Origin: Lyngbya sp. PCC 8106
Lineage (GTDB): Bacteria > Cyanobacteriota > Cyanobacteriia > Cyanobacteriales > Microcoleaceae
Assembly: GCF_000169095.1 (NCBI RefSeq)
Contig: NZ_AAVU01000012.1
Span: forward strand, 1-64,000
Direction: 5' to 3'
Length of the DNA stretch: 64,000 nucleotides
The notes under the pieces were generated by a model. It made no database searches and was not told the origin of the DNA. It worked only from the letters and a program-made list of their open reading frames with translations. This document shows, one piece after another, positions 53,156 through 60,415 of the stretch. The position numbers and the translations under genes are program-made. Positions within the stretch are counted from its first letter, which is position 1, and each line of letters begins with the position of its first letter.

Positions 53156-53494
53156 TTAGAGATAAGCTTCTTGATGAGTCTTGATTGTGCAATTAGAGCG
53201 AGGATAAGCAACGCAAAGAAGCACCCATCCATTCTCAATTTGTTCATCATCAAGGAAACTTTGATCTTCTTGATCAATTTCACCTTCTACCATGCGACCT
53301 ACACAGCTAGAACAAGCACCAGAACGACAAGAGGAGGGTAACTCAATTTCTTGTTCTTCTGCCGCATCTAAGATATAAGTATCTTCTGGAACATCAATGG
53401 TGACATCCACTTCTGCGATCTCTTCTTTCTTGCCCGTCTCTTTATTTTTTCTTTTAGCAACTTTCATGAGACGAACTTTGTAAGTAGCAGTCAT
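53156..53494 (-). CDS. fdxH: Nif-associated [2Fe-2S] ferredoxin FdxH
   Basis: A 112-aa plant-type ferredoxin that gives electrons to the nitrogenase iron protein. Cluster ligands are clear: CRSGACSSC and the distal Cys in VLLCVAYPRSNC. The C-terminus NCTIKTHQEAYL is typical of FdxH. It is longer than the usual 98-99 aa because of a basic/acidic insert near the N-terminus (AKRKNKETGKKEEIAEVDVT). GGAGG ribosome site before ATG 53494. Last gene of the nif run, 42 bp after hesB. Confidence 0.95.
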   Translation of the reverse strand: MTATYKVRLMKVAKRKNKETGKKEEIAEVDVTIDVPEDTYILDAAEEQEIELPSSCRSGACSSCVGRMVEGEIDQEDQSFLDDEQIENGWVLLCVAYPRSNCTIKTHQEAYL

Positions 53495-53536
53495 GTGTGT
53501 TCTCCTCCATTTAAGAACGGTGATTAGAAACTTTTG

Positions 53537-53905
53537 TTAGCTACACGGAATAGCAGAAGGGGTACATTCACCCGCAGCAAAGGATTTACCACAGCTACAG
53601 GTTTCAGTCGCATTGGGGTTCTGAAAAATAAACCCCCCTTGCGTCAAGCTTTCCACAAAGTCGATAACAATCCCATCCAAAAGTGGCGCACTTTTAGGAT
53701 CGACATAAATATGAACTTTGTCCTGCTCGAACACGAGATCATCTGGTTTGACGGTGCTGGTAATATCCATTGAATATTCGTAACCATTACAACCGCCATC
53801 AATCACACCCAGACGAATACCTTTTTGAGTTTCAGTGCTACTAGCACTATCTCGAACGACACTCCGAAGCCGAAAAGCAGCTTTTTCTGTAAATTTAACA
53901 GTCAT
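53537..53905 (-). CDS. hesB: HesB, IscA-type iron-sulfur protein of the nif cluster
   Basis: A 122-aa A-type Fe-S carrier. The three conserved Cys appear in GGCNGYEYSMD and ETCSCGKSFAAGEC. The C-terminal tail (ECTPSAIPCS) adds two more Cys, as in nif-linked HesB. It probably delivers Fe or Fe-S clusters to nitrogenase components. AGGAGA ribosome site. Between hesA and fdxH, the order conserved in cyanobacteria. Confidence 0.95.
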   Translation of the reverse strand: MTVKFTEKAAFRLRSVVRDSASSTETQKGIRLGVIDGGCNGYEYSMDITSTVKPDDLVFEQDKVHIYVDPKSAPLLDGIVIDFVESLTQGGFIFQNPNATETCSCGKSFAAGECTPSAIPCS

Positions 53906-53945
53906 CCCAATCTCCTGAACAATAATGAAGGGTAGTTCGTGGAGG

Positions 53946-54758
53946 TTAGCTAGCTAGCCTCTCCAAAGAAGGATACAAAAGCTCACTAGCCTTCGTGATC
54001 TGATTTGATTTGCCTTGACCACAAATCTGACAATTGGGATCATGGTAAGCGCGAAGCTTGTTAAATTTAGCGCTCCCTAAATCCATGGTGAGAAGTTGTC
54101 CCTTGAGCGTTTCTCCCAACCCGGTAATCAGCTTCACCGCTTCTAGAGCCGTCAAACAAGCCAGGGTTCCAGAAACCGCACCCAAGACCCCAAATCCCCA
54201 CCGATCCCAATTGGGTTTTTCCGGAAAGATGCACGATAGACAAGGGGTTTGACGAGGGATAATCGTGCTTAGGTAAGCCTCCATTCCACTCATCGCCGCT
54301 TCAATCATCGGTTTATCCCACAATACACAAGCAGCGTTGAGCAAATCCCGTTCGTCAAAGTTGTGAGCGCAACTCAGGGCAAGATCAGAGCGTTTAACCA
54401 ACCCATCGACGTTATCGGAGGTAATAAATTCCGGAATCGCCTCAATTTCGACATCAGGATTGATTTGAGATAGGGTTTCCTTCGCCTTTAGCACCCTCGG
54501 TTGACCCACCCAATCATGGGTCATCAAGATTTGACGGTTCATGTCATCGAGGCGCAAGTCTCCTCCTCGGACTAGGATTAATTTACCAATCCCAGCAACC
54601 GCGAGGTAAAGTGCGACTGTTCCCCCCAATCCACCCACGCCTGAAACCAGAGCAGTTGAGGCTTTCAGTTTGGCTTGTCCAGCTTCCCCGAAATCCGGAA
54701 GTTGCATTTGTCGCCGATAACGTTCAAGTTCTGTTGGTGTCAGTTCTAATCCGCCCAT
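53946..54758 (-). CDS. hesA: HesA, ThiF/MoeB-family adenylating protein
   Basis: A 270-aa E1-like protein. Evidence: nucleotide-binding loop GVGGLGGTVALYLAVAG, the block DLRLDDMNRQILM, and the zinc-binding CxxC pairs CLSC and CQIC. In cyanobacterial nif clusters HesA is linked to molybdenum or sulfur handling for nitrogenase; the exact step is not settled. Six bp after nifW, 40 bp before hesB. Confidence 0.95.
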   Translation of the reverse strand: MGGLELTPTELERYRRQMQLPDFGEAGQAKLKASTALVSGVGGLGGTVALYLAVAGIGKLILVRGGDLRLDDMNRQILMTHDWVGQPRVLKAKETLSQINPDVEIEAIPEFITSDNVDGLVKRSDLALSCAHNFDERDLLNAACVLWDKPMIEAAMSGMEAYLSTIIPRQTPCLSCIFPEKPNWDRWGFGVLGAVSGTLACLTALEAVKLITGLGETLKGQLLTMDLGSAKFNKLRAYHDPNCQICGQGKSNQITKASELLYPSLERLAS

Positions 54759-54764
54759 GATAAT

Positions 54765-55094
54765 TTATGACTCAGTACCGATATCTTTGGTTAATACCAC
54801 GTTTTTGGGTGCGTCTTTGAAGACTTTAAAGAGTTTGGTTTCTAGCGGGCTAGAAGTAACAAAGACTTGATAAGCTTCTTCTAAAGCGAGCTTATATTTG
54901 TCTAGTTTTTCCGCTTCGCTGAGATCCGGAAACGCTTTGTCAATTTCTTCAATTAACAGCGAGAACTGTTTTAAAATATGAAGACGATTGACATTAACAA
55001 AGGTCTGATCGTAAGGCAACTCAAAGAAGATAAAAAATTCTTCGGCATCTCTGAGCTTCTTGAATTCAGCAAAGCTTTTACTTGTAGTCGTCAT
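54765..55094 (-). CDS. nifW: NifW, nitrogenase-stabilising protein
   Basis: A 109-aa NifW, reported to protect or help mature the MoFe protein. Seen: FKKLRDAEEFFIFFELPYDQ, VNVNRLHILKQFS and YKLALEEAYQVFVTSSPLET. Its ATG overlaps the stop of the CCE_0567-like gene (ATGA), so translation is coupled. Confidence 0.93.
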   Translation of the reverse strand: MTTTSKSFAEFKKLRDAEEFFIFFELPYDQTFVNVNRLHILKQFSLLIEEIDKAFPDLSEAEKLDKYKLALEEAYQVFVTSSPLETKLFKVFKDAPKNVVLTKDIGTES

Positions 55095-55324
55095 TTGAGT
55101 TGAGCCTCCCAGGTTTTGAGTTGTTTTTTGAGTTCCGACAACTCACGAAAAATTTCGTAAGTTTTAGCCGCTTCTTCTGGCAATGTTTCAAAATCGGTGG
55201 GTAAACCCTCTGCCAGATCATGCAAGTCCATTTTGCTTTGACCTGCTTTGCTATTGAGGCGTTTGATTTTGGTTTTCAATTCCTCAACAGCTTCGGGAGT
55301 TGGAATTTCTGATGTTTGAGTCAT
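55091..55324 (-). CDS. CCE_0567-like (DUF683) nif accessory protein
   Basis: A 77-aa, almost fully helical protein (EAVEELKTKIKRLNSKAGQS, MDLHDLAEGLPTDFETLP, ELSELKKQLKTWEAQ), the DUF683 family named after Cyanothece CCE_0567, a small metal-binding protein of nif clusters. The His in MDLHDLAEGLP is the conserved candidate ligand. AGGAG ribosome site before ATG 55324. ATGA overlap with nifW. Confidence 0.93.
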   Translation of the reverse strand: MTQTSEIPTPEAVEELKTKIKRLNSKAGQSKMDLHDLAEGLPTDFETLPEEAAKTYEIFRELSELKKQLKTWEAQLK

Positions 55325-55397
55325 TTAATCCACTCCTAATGAGTCAGTAACTTCAAGGGACAAAACAGGAAAGTATCCGTCTTTTTGATGCGGTTGT

Positions 55398-55877
55398 TTA
55401 GGCTTTCGCCGCATCAGAATAACGTTGAATATTATCTATCCCTGATTTGACCATTTTTTCTCCTTGAGTGGCTAATTTTTCCAAGGAGTCAAAACCATAG
55501 CGTTGAGCGTCCCGTAGCGTGCGGTTAACCACAATCAGGCGACCCGTCCAAACCAGCGCCCAACCAAATCCTTCGTGACTTAAATCAATCACAACTTGGC
55601 ATAAGCTTCCGGTTTCTGTTTCTACACAAGTCGCAATTGCTCGATAGAAACACAAAATTCGGAGTCGAGTCGCAGGATCAACTTCTCCCTCAACAGAAAT
55701 TGCACGTTTTTTGTTTTTGGTGACAACAAAAGGAGAAAGAACTAATTCATCAGACCAACTGCGATAAACACCGTAGTGATCTTGAGCGCGAATTTGTTGA
55801 ACTAAGGCTTGGAGAAATAGATTAGATTCAACAATATTAGTGCCTGTTTCTAGGCTGGCAGTTTGTGTTGAACTCAT
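55398..55877 (-). CDS. NifX-associated protein, DUF269 (copy in the usual position)
   Basis: A 159-aa DUF269 protein. Conserved features: ALVQQIRAQDHYGVYRSWSD, CFYRAIATCVETETG, GFGWALVWTGRLIVV and TLRDAQRYGFDSLEKLATQG. The family always goes with nifX in nitrogen fixers and is thought to help FeMo-cofactor assembly or NifX; the mechanism is unknown. It lies between nifX and the DUF683 gene, the standard cyanobacterial place. A homologous gene is on the other side of nifX. Confidence 0.93.
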   Translation of the reverse strand: MSSTQTASLETGTNIVESNLFLQALVQQIRAQDHYGVYRSWSDELVLSPFVVTKNKKRAISVEGEVDPATRLRILCFYRAIATCVETETGSLCQVVIDLSHEGFGWALVWTGRLIVVNRTLRDAQRYGFDSLEKLATQGEKMVKSGIDNIQRYSDAAKA

Positions 55878-56007
55878 GGCTGTTTGTTCGTTGTTAGTAT
55901 ATTAGGTAAGAATCGAAGACATCCAATCAGAATGTCAATTTTGTAAAGACGTGGCATCAACACATCATTACAAACTTTTGGGAAATTGAAGACTTAGATG
56001 AAGGGAT

Positions 56008-56421
56008 TTACTCGTCTTCGTCTTCAAATCCAGCATAAGATAATTTTTCTTCTTCTTGCTGGATCACTTTCCGAAGCCAGGGCGGAGGATTCCCATTGAG
56101 AGTTTTGACTAATTTATCGAGAATTGCCAAAACTTCTTCTTCTTCAGATTGGGCTTTAACAGGCGTTATTTTTTTCCGAATTAAACGCGCTGCGGCACTC
56201 CCTCCAATTGCCAATACATAGACCAGAGTACAATCCGATAAGGCTTCGATTTTGGGAACCAGTTTATCCTCATTCCCATCTTCTTTTAGATTATCATCAA
56301 ATTCCAGAGTATTCACAAAATTGTAACCCTGTTTTGTGACATCATAAACATCAATCATTCGCGCCGAACCAAAATGAGCATTGATGTGAACCTTGTCACT
56401 GGTTGTGAAAGCAACTTTCAT
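56008..56421 (-). CDS. nifX: NifX, FeMo-cofactor carrier
   Basis: A 137-aa NifX that binds NifB-cofactor or VK-cluster intermediates on the way to NifEN. The NifX/NafY core is visible: VAFTTSDKVHINAHFGSARM, CTLVYVLAIGGSAAARLIRK and NGNPPPWLRKVIQQ. The tail is acidic (GFEDEDE). A near-perfect ribosome site AAGGAGGT precedes ATG 56421, the best in the cluster, suggesting strong translation. Confidence 0.95.
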   Translation of the reverse strand: MKVAFTTSDKVHINAHFGSARMIDVYDVTKQGYNFVNTLEFDDNLKEDGNEDKLVPKIEALSDCTLVYVLAIGGSAAARLIRKKITPVKAQSEEEEVLAILDKLVKTLNGNPPPWLRKVIQQEEEKLSYAGFEDEDE

Positions 56422-56434
56422 CGTATAACCTCCT

Positions 56435-56920
56435 TTAGCTTGCTCTTTTTAAGGGGATAGAAATCCCACGCACGGGAAAGTCAAAATATTCTCTCGCCCG
56501 TTCCAAAGAATTTTGAATCATTCCTTCACCAAAATCCGCGAGGTGTTCTACAGATTCAAAACCGAAACTATCCGCATCTCGTAAGAACTGAGAAATCACC
56601 AACAAGCGACCACAAAAGACCAAAATCCAGCCCACATCATCTTGACCCAGATTGAGAAAGACCTCCGCCATTTGACCCGTTTCTTGCTCAAGACGAGACG
56701 CAATCGCCCGATAAAAAGCCGAAATCTTTTGTAGGCTTGGGATATCTTTATTCCCCTCTAAAGTCGAATCACCAATTAAAGATTTTAGCAACGATTCATC
56801 GGAGAAATCTTGATAAGCGGCCGTTGTATCTTGAACACGAACTTGTTTAACGATCTCTCTGACAAAAGAGGAATTGTACAGAGAAGAATTGGAGTGAGAA
56901 ATGGCGATCTGGTGAATCAT
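56435..56920 (-). CDS. Second DUF269 protein, between nifN and nifX
   Basis: A 161-aa paralog of the DUF269 gene at 55398. Shared blocks: SFVREIVKQVRVQDTTAAYQ (compare ALVQQIRAQD), FYRAIASRLEQETGQ, DDVGWILVFCGRLLVIS and FLRDADSFGFESVEHLADFG. It differs in the middle (ESLLKSLIGDSTLEGNKDI) and in its C-terminal tail (FPVRGISIPLKRAS), so the copies diverged long ago. Well-studied cyanobacterial nif clusters have one DUF269 gene here. 13 bp upstream of nifX on the same strand; likely co-translated with it. No ribosome site stands out before ATG 56920. Confidence 0.9.
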   Translation of the reverse strand: MIHQIAISHSNSSLYNSSFVREIVKQVRVQDTTAAYQDFSDESLLKSLIGDSTLEGNKDIPSLQKISAFYRAIASRLEQETGQMAEVFLNLGQDDVGWILVFCGRLLVISQFLRDADSFGFESVEHLADFGEGMIQNSLERAREYFDFPVRGISIPLKRAS

Positions 56921-57077
56921 AGTTCTAGGTCTTCAGATGCAGTGTAGGAGGTGAATGATTCGCAACTCTTGTCAGAAACATTGGAAAGAATATAGACTTA
57001 ATTCAGTCAATACAGTTTGAGGTTTTTGAGGCTTATGGTGCAAATCCTATCGAATCAAAAGCTGTATATTTCAACTT

Positions 57078-58439
57078 TTAATGATTAATTTGGGATTCTT
57101 CAGCCTCGATAAACAGATTACCTAAATCCATGAGAAACTGAATCGTTCCTCGATAACCCGTTAGGCATCTGTGACCATTTCCAAAACGGTCAAAAATTGG
57201 ATAACCCATGCGATAGAGAGGAACATTGAGTCGTTGAGCGATTGCTCTCCCGTGAGAATTTGCAATCAACAAGTCTGATCCAACCGCTAAATTCTCAAAA
57301 TCTTCTAAATCGCCAATCGTTACGTTTTCAATGGGTAAATTTTCCAGCAGAGGAGACTTCGTTGTCGTCACTGCCGCATGAATTTCAGCACCCATTTCAT
57401 GCAATAACCAACTGGTTTGATACAACAAATCCGGTTCTAGAGCCAGCGAAATCCGCTTGCGACCAAAATAGAAATGCGTATCCAACATGGCATCCTGCAA
57501 CTGACGTCGCTGACGATTGAACTGCGACGGCACCTCATAAGGTTGTACAAAATGAGCATCTTGACGGGAGTGAACAATCTTTGACAATCGCAACACCAGC
57601 CGATCCATTGCTTGTAAACCATTTAAGCGAGGAAACACCTCGTAATTCGTGCCGAACTTTTGCTTCAACGCCACCGCCGACTTCCGCATACTTTCGCCGA
57701 TCGCAATCGTGAAAGAAGATTCCCCTAAACGCCGCAAATCATCTAAGGTAGTTCCTCCAGTCGTGACACTGTTGAACCCATCATCGAGATGCCCATCCAT
57801 CGATCCCGACAAATCCGGTACCATCACAGCAGTTAACCCAAAGGCTTCAACAATGGATTTCACCTCTTCAACATCACCAGGGCCGAGGAGAGAACCTGCT
57901 AAAATAGTGACTCTTGCCTTGCGATCGCTACTGGGTATACTGTCCTCAGATTCAGCCAATACCCCGTAATCGGTGGTGACAATCTGCTCAACAGTTGCAG
58001 CATAACCATCTTGCATCGCCCCTTTGTAGTCGGGAGTCGAAACCGAAATAATCGGCAGCCAGTCGAGTTCAGGATGTTCACTGCGGAACGTTTTGAGGAT
58101 GCGCTGCATATCATCCCCCCGCGTTTCCGTTAACCCCGTGGTCAACAAACCCAGTACATCCGGCTTGGCTTTTTCAGCCAGGGTTAAAATCGCCGTGAAA
58201 ACATTATCCTCTCCGCCCAAGATCGAACTCACCTCAGTCATCGCCGTCGTAGACAAAGGAATCGCTTCTCGGAAGTGACGGACTAAAATCACTTTGGCAA
58301 AAGCAGTACAACCCTGAGAACCATGAAAGAGCGGAATCATTCCCTTCAGCCCCAGAAAAGCCAAAGATGCACCCAAAGGAGAACTTAACTTTAAAGGATT
58401 AACCGCCGCTGCTTTTGTAGGTTGAGTAATTGTTGTCAT
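57078..58439 (-). CDS. nifN: NifN, FeMo-cofactor scaffold subunit
   Basis: A 453-aa subunit of the NifE2N2 scaffold where the FeMo-cofactor precursor is completed. The NifK-like N-terminal Cys is in FHGSQGCTAFAKVILVRHF; TTGLTETRGDD shows the NifN pattern lacking the second P-cluster Cys. Other blocks: VPDLSGSMDGHLDDGF, YRMGYPIFDRFGNGHRCLTG. ATG 58439 comes 1 bp after the nifE stop with GGGGG just upstream, so the pair is coupled. Confidence 0.95.
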   Translation of the reverse strand: MTTITQPTKAAAVNPLKLSSPLGASLAFLGLKGMIPLFHGSQGCTAFAKVILVRHFREAIPLSTTAMTEVSSILGGEDNVFTAILTLAEKAKPDVLGLLTTGLTETRGDDMQRILKTFRSEHPELDWLPIISVSTPDYKGAMQDGYAATVEQIVTTDYGVLAESEDSIPSSDRKARVTILAGSLLGPGDVEEVKSIVEAFGLTAVMVPDLSGSMDGHLDDGFNSVTTGGTTLDDLRRLGESSFTIAIGESMRKSAVALKQKFGTNYEVFPRLNGLQAMDRLVLRLSKIVHSRQDAHFVQPYEVPSQFNRQRRQLQDAMLDTHFYFGRKRISLALEPDLLYQTSWLLHEMGAEIHAAVTTTKSPLLENLPIENVTIGDLEDFENLAVGSDLLIANSHGRAIAQRLNVPLYRMGYPIFDRFGNGHRCLTGYRGTIQFLMDLGNLFIEAEESQINH

Positions 58440-58440
58440 C

Positions 58441-59943
58441 TTAAACACCCCCAATTTCCGCGATTGGCTCTGCCACTGGCACTACCGTGCCAATCAGTTC
58501 TTTTTCACTGTTGGCTATCTCTTGGTCACTGTTCCCTGTTCCCTGTTCCCTGTTCCCTGCTATTGGTTCACCAATTCCCACTTCCCAAGGAGCAGAACAA
58601 CGAACCTGTTGCCAAATGGGAGAATAAAGAGCTTCTTCAAGTTCTTTAGCCATCTCGATCATGCCTTCATAACCCGCATAGGCGTGATGACGTTCTTGGT
58701 TGATATCAAGGAAAGGAATACGAGCCTTCAAAGCCGTATATTGGTTACGACCTCCAGCAATTAACAGATCCGCGCCTGTTTGCTCAATCACTTTTAGTAA
58801 TTCTTGCGGGCTTCCCTTTTCAATCGTGATCCCATCTTTACCCAACAACTTCTTGATCCGAGCTTTGTCTTCCTCGGTACTTTTCTTAGTGCTGGTAGCA
58901 ACCACATCAATTCCCAAATCCTTCGCGGCGGAAATAATTGACCAACTCTTAACTCCTCCGGTATACAACACAACCCGCTTACCTCCGAGCCGAGCGCGAT
59001 AGGGCGCAAGCTTTTGATCAAGGGCTGCATTTTCCGAAGCAATCAGTTTTTCTACCCGTTGTTTCAACTCTGCATCGCCAAAGTGATCGGCAATATTTCT
59101 CAGACAACGGTTCATGTCATCAATGCCGTAGAAAGATTCTTCGATGAAAGGAATGTTGTATTGTTCCTCCATCTTCCGCGCCATGTTGATCAACGCTTTC
59201 GAGCAGATCATCACATTTAGTTTGGCACGGTGGGCTTGACAGACTTCTTGGTAGCGAGCATCTCCGGTGATTTTAGCCAGCACCCGAATGCCGACCTTTT
59301 CAAACAACGGGAGAACATTCCACATTTCCCCAGCGATATTGTACTCACCGATGAGATTAATATCGAAAGGTGTGGTATACTCAGGTTCAGCCGTACCCAC
59401 CACATGATCGAGTAAGGCTTCTCCAGCGAGTCGGTTGCCCAAATTTTTGCTTCCCACAAAACCTGCTGCATGAACAGGAATCACAGGAGTACCGTGTTTT
59501 TTAGCGGCTGCCTGACAGACGGCATCGAGATCATCTCCAATCAAAGCCGTTACACAGGTTGAATAAACAAATATTGCTGCGGGCTGATGGCTTTTAACGA
59601 TTTGAGCGATCGCTTTATAGAGTCGCTTTTCACCGCCAAAAATGATATCATTTTCCGATAAGTCAGTTGTAAACCCAGTTTTGTAGGTCACGGGACCAGA
59701 AGAAAGACTGCCTCGACTTCCCCAGGAATTTCCTGAACAAGCAATAGGGCCATGAACTAGGTGAGCCGCATCAGTAATCGGTACGAGTGCAATAGAAGCT
59801 CCGTCAAAAGCGCAACCCCCTTGAGCCGCTCCAGGTTGTGCTTGTTGTTTGCACGCTTTCTTGTTGCTTTGTCCTTCCTTAGAATTATGTTCGCAACCTG
59901 GCTCGTTAACCAGTTCGGTGATTTTGCCTCGGGTGAGTTTCAT
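58441..59943 (-). CDS. nifE: NifE, FeMo-cofactor scaffold subunit, with a repeat-derived tail
   Basis: A 500-aa NifE. Cluster-binding Cys: GGCAFDGASIAL, GPIACSGNSWGSRG and STCVTALIGDD. The conserved protein ends near residue 454 (IWQQVRCSAPWE). The remaining 45 residues are not typical: VGIGEPIAGNREQGTGN is encoded by a (GTTCCCT)4 heptamer array (58531-58558), followed by SDQEIANSEKELIG and AEPIAEIGGV. The repeat has 28 bp, so gain or loss of one unit would change the frame after the conserved domain and could affect coupling to nifN. The catalytic part is intact. Confidence 0.95.
   Translation of the reverse strand: MKLTRGKITELVNEPGCEHNSKEGQSNKKACKQQAQPGAAQGGCAFDGASIALVPITDAAHLVHGPIACSGNSWGSRGSLSSGPVTYKTGFTTDLSENDIIFGGEKRLYKAIAQIVKSHQPAAIFVYSTCVTALIGDDLDAVCQAAAKKHGTPVIPVHAAGFVGSKNLGNRLAGEALLDHVVGTAEPEYTTPFDINLIGEYNIAGEMWNVLPLFEKVGIRVLAKITGDARYQEVCQAHRAKLNVMICSKALINMARKMEEQYNIPFIEESFYGIDDMNRCLRNIADHFGDAELKQRVEKLIASENAALDQKLAPYRARLGGKRVVLYTGGVKSWSIISAAKDLGIDVVATSTKKSTEEDKARIKKLLGKDGITIEKGSPQELLKVIEQTGADLLIAGGRNQYTALKARIPFLDINQERHHAYAGYEGMIEMAKELEEALYSPIWQQVRCSAPWEVGIGEPIAGNREQGTGNSDQEIANSEKELIGTVVPVAEPIAEIGGV
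58531..58558. repeat. (GTTCCCT)4 heptamer array inside nifE
   Basis: Four perfect 7-bp units in tandem, read on the minus strand as (AGGGAAC)4 within the nifE frame. STRR-like heptamers are known between genes in filamentous cyanobacteria; within a coding frame they are unusual. Confidence 0.95.
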
Positions 59944-60037
59944 AGCTCAGATGTGGAGTTGGTGGTCAGGTGTAGAGACGGTATAAAGTCGGTCGTGAGC
60001 GAATCCGTTGCGATCAGCCCTGAGAGTTGATTGTTCA

Positions 60038-60358
60038 TCAACAAACGTATGGGGAGATGTCTTCGCCACACTGATCAGCAAGGTAGCTCAAAGCCCGAAA
60101 ACGCAAACCAACAAACTCGTTATAGAGAGGATTCAATTCACACAACGGCGGAATATGAAACAGTTTGCGCCCCGCAAGAGTAATATCACGATCAAAGGGA
60201 CAATCACTGGGAATCAGTCGGCAGATGATGTGAGCAAATCTTGCACTTTTGACTTCAATGTGGTCTACCCAACGATGCAAAGGAGCCAAAAGATCAAATA
60301 GGGGTTGAACGCGAGTGCGGCGCGTTGAATCGGAATTTTGGTAATGAGTGATTGCCAT
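60038..60358 (-). CDS. Mo-dependent nitrogenase C-terminal-type protein (orf between nifK and nifE)
   Basis: A 106-aa protein of the cyanobacterial 'Mo-dependent nitrogenase, C-terminus' family. Blocks: PLFDLLAPLHRWVDHIEVKS, ICRLIPSDCPFDRDITLAGR, FHIPPLCELNPLYNEFVGLR and ALSYLADQCGEDIS. Function unknown; conserved Cys residues suggest metal or cluster contact. ATG 60358 follows a perfect GGGAGG ribosome site; the open frame to 60394 has no such site. It occupies the usual place between nifK and nifE. Confidence 0.9.
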   Translation of the reverse strand: MAITHYQNSDSTRRTRVQPLFDLLAPLHRWVDHIEVKSARFAHIICRLIPSDCPFDRDITLAGRKLFHIPPLCELNPLYNEFVGLRFRALSYLADQCGEDISPYVC

Positions 60359-60382
60359 AGCAACCTCCCGGGTTTGTGATTG

Positions 60383-60406
60383 AGAGACCCGCATTGGCGG
60401 GCCTCT
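60383..60406. other. Intercistronic hairpin behind nifK
   Basis: AGAG-(A)-CCCGC, loop ATTG, GCGGG-(C)-CTCT: a 9-bp stem with one mismatch in the 57-bp spacer after the nifK stop. Likely an mRNA-stabilising or attenuating hairpin within the nif transcript. Confidence 0.6.
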
Positions 60407-60415
60407 ACCGCTCGA

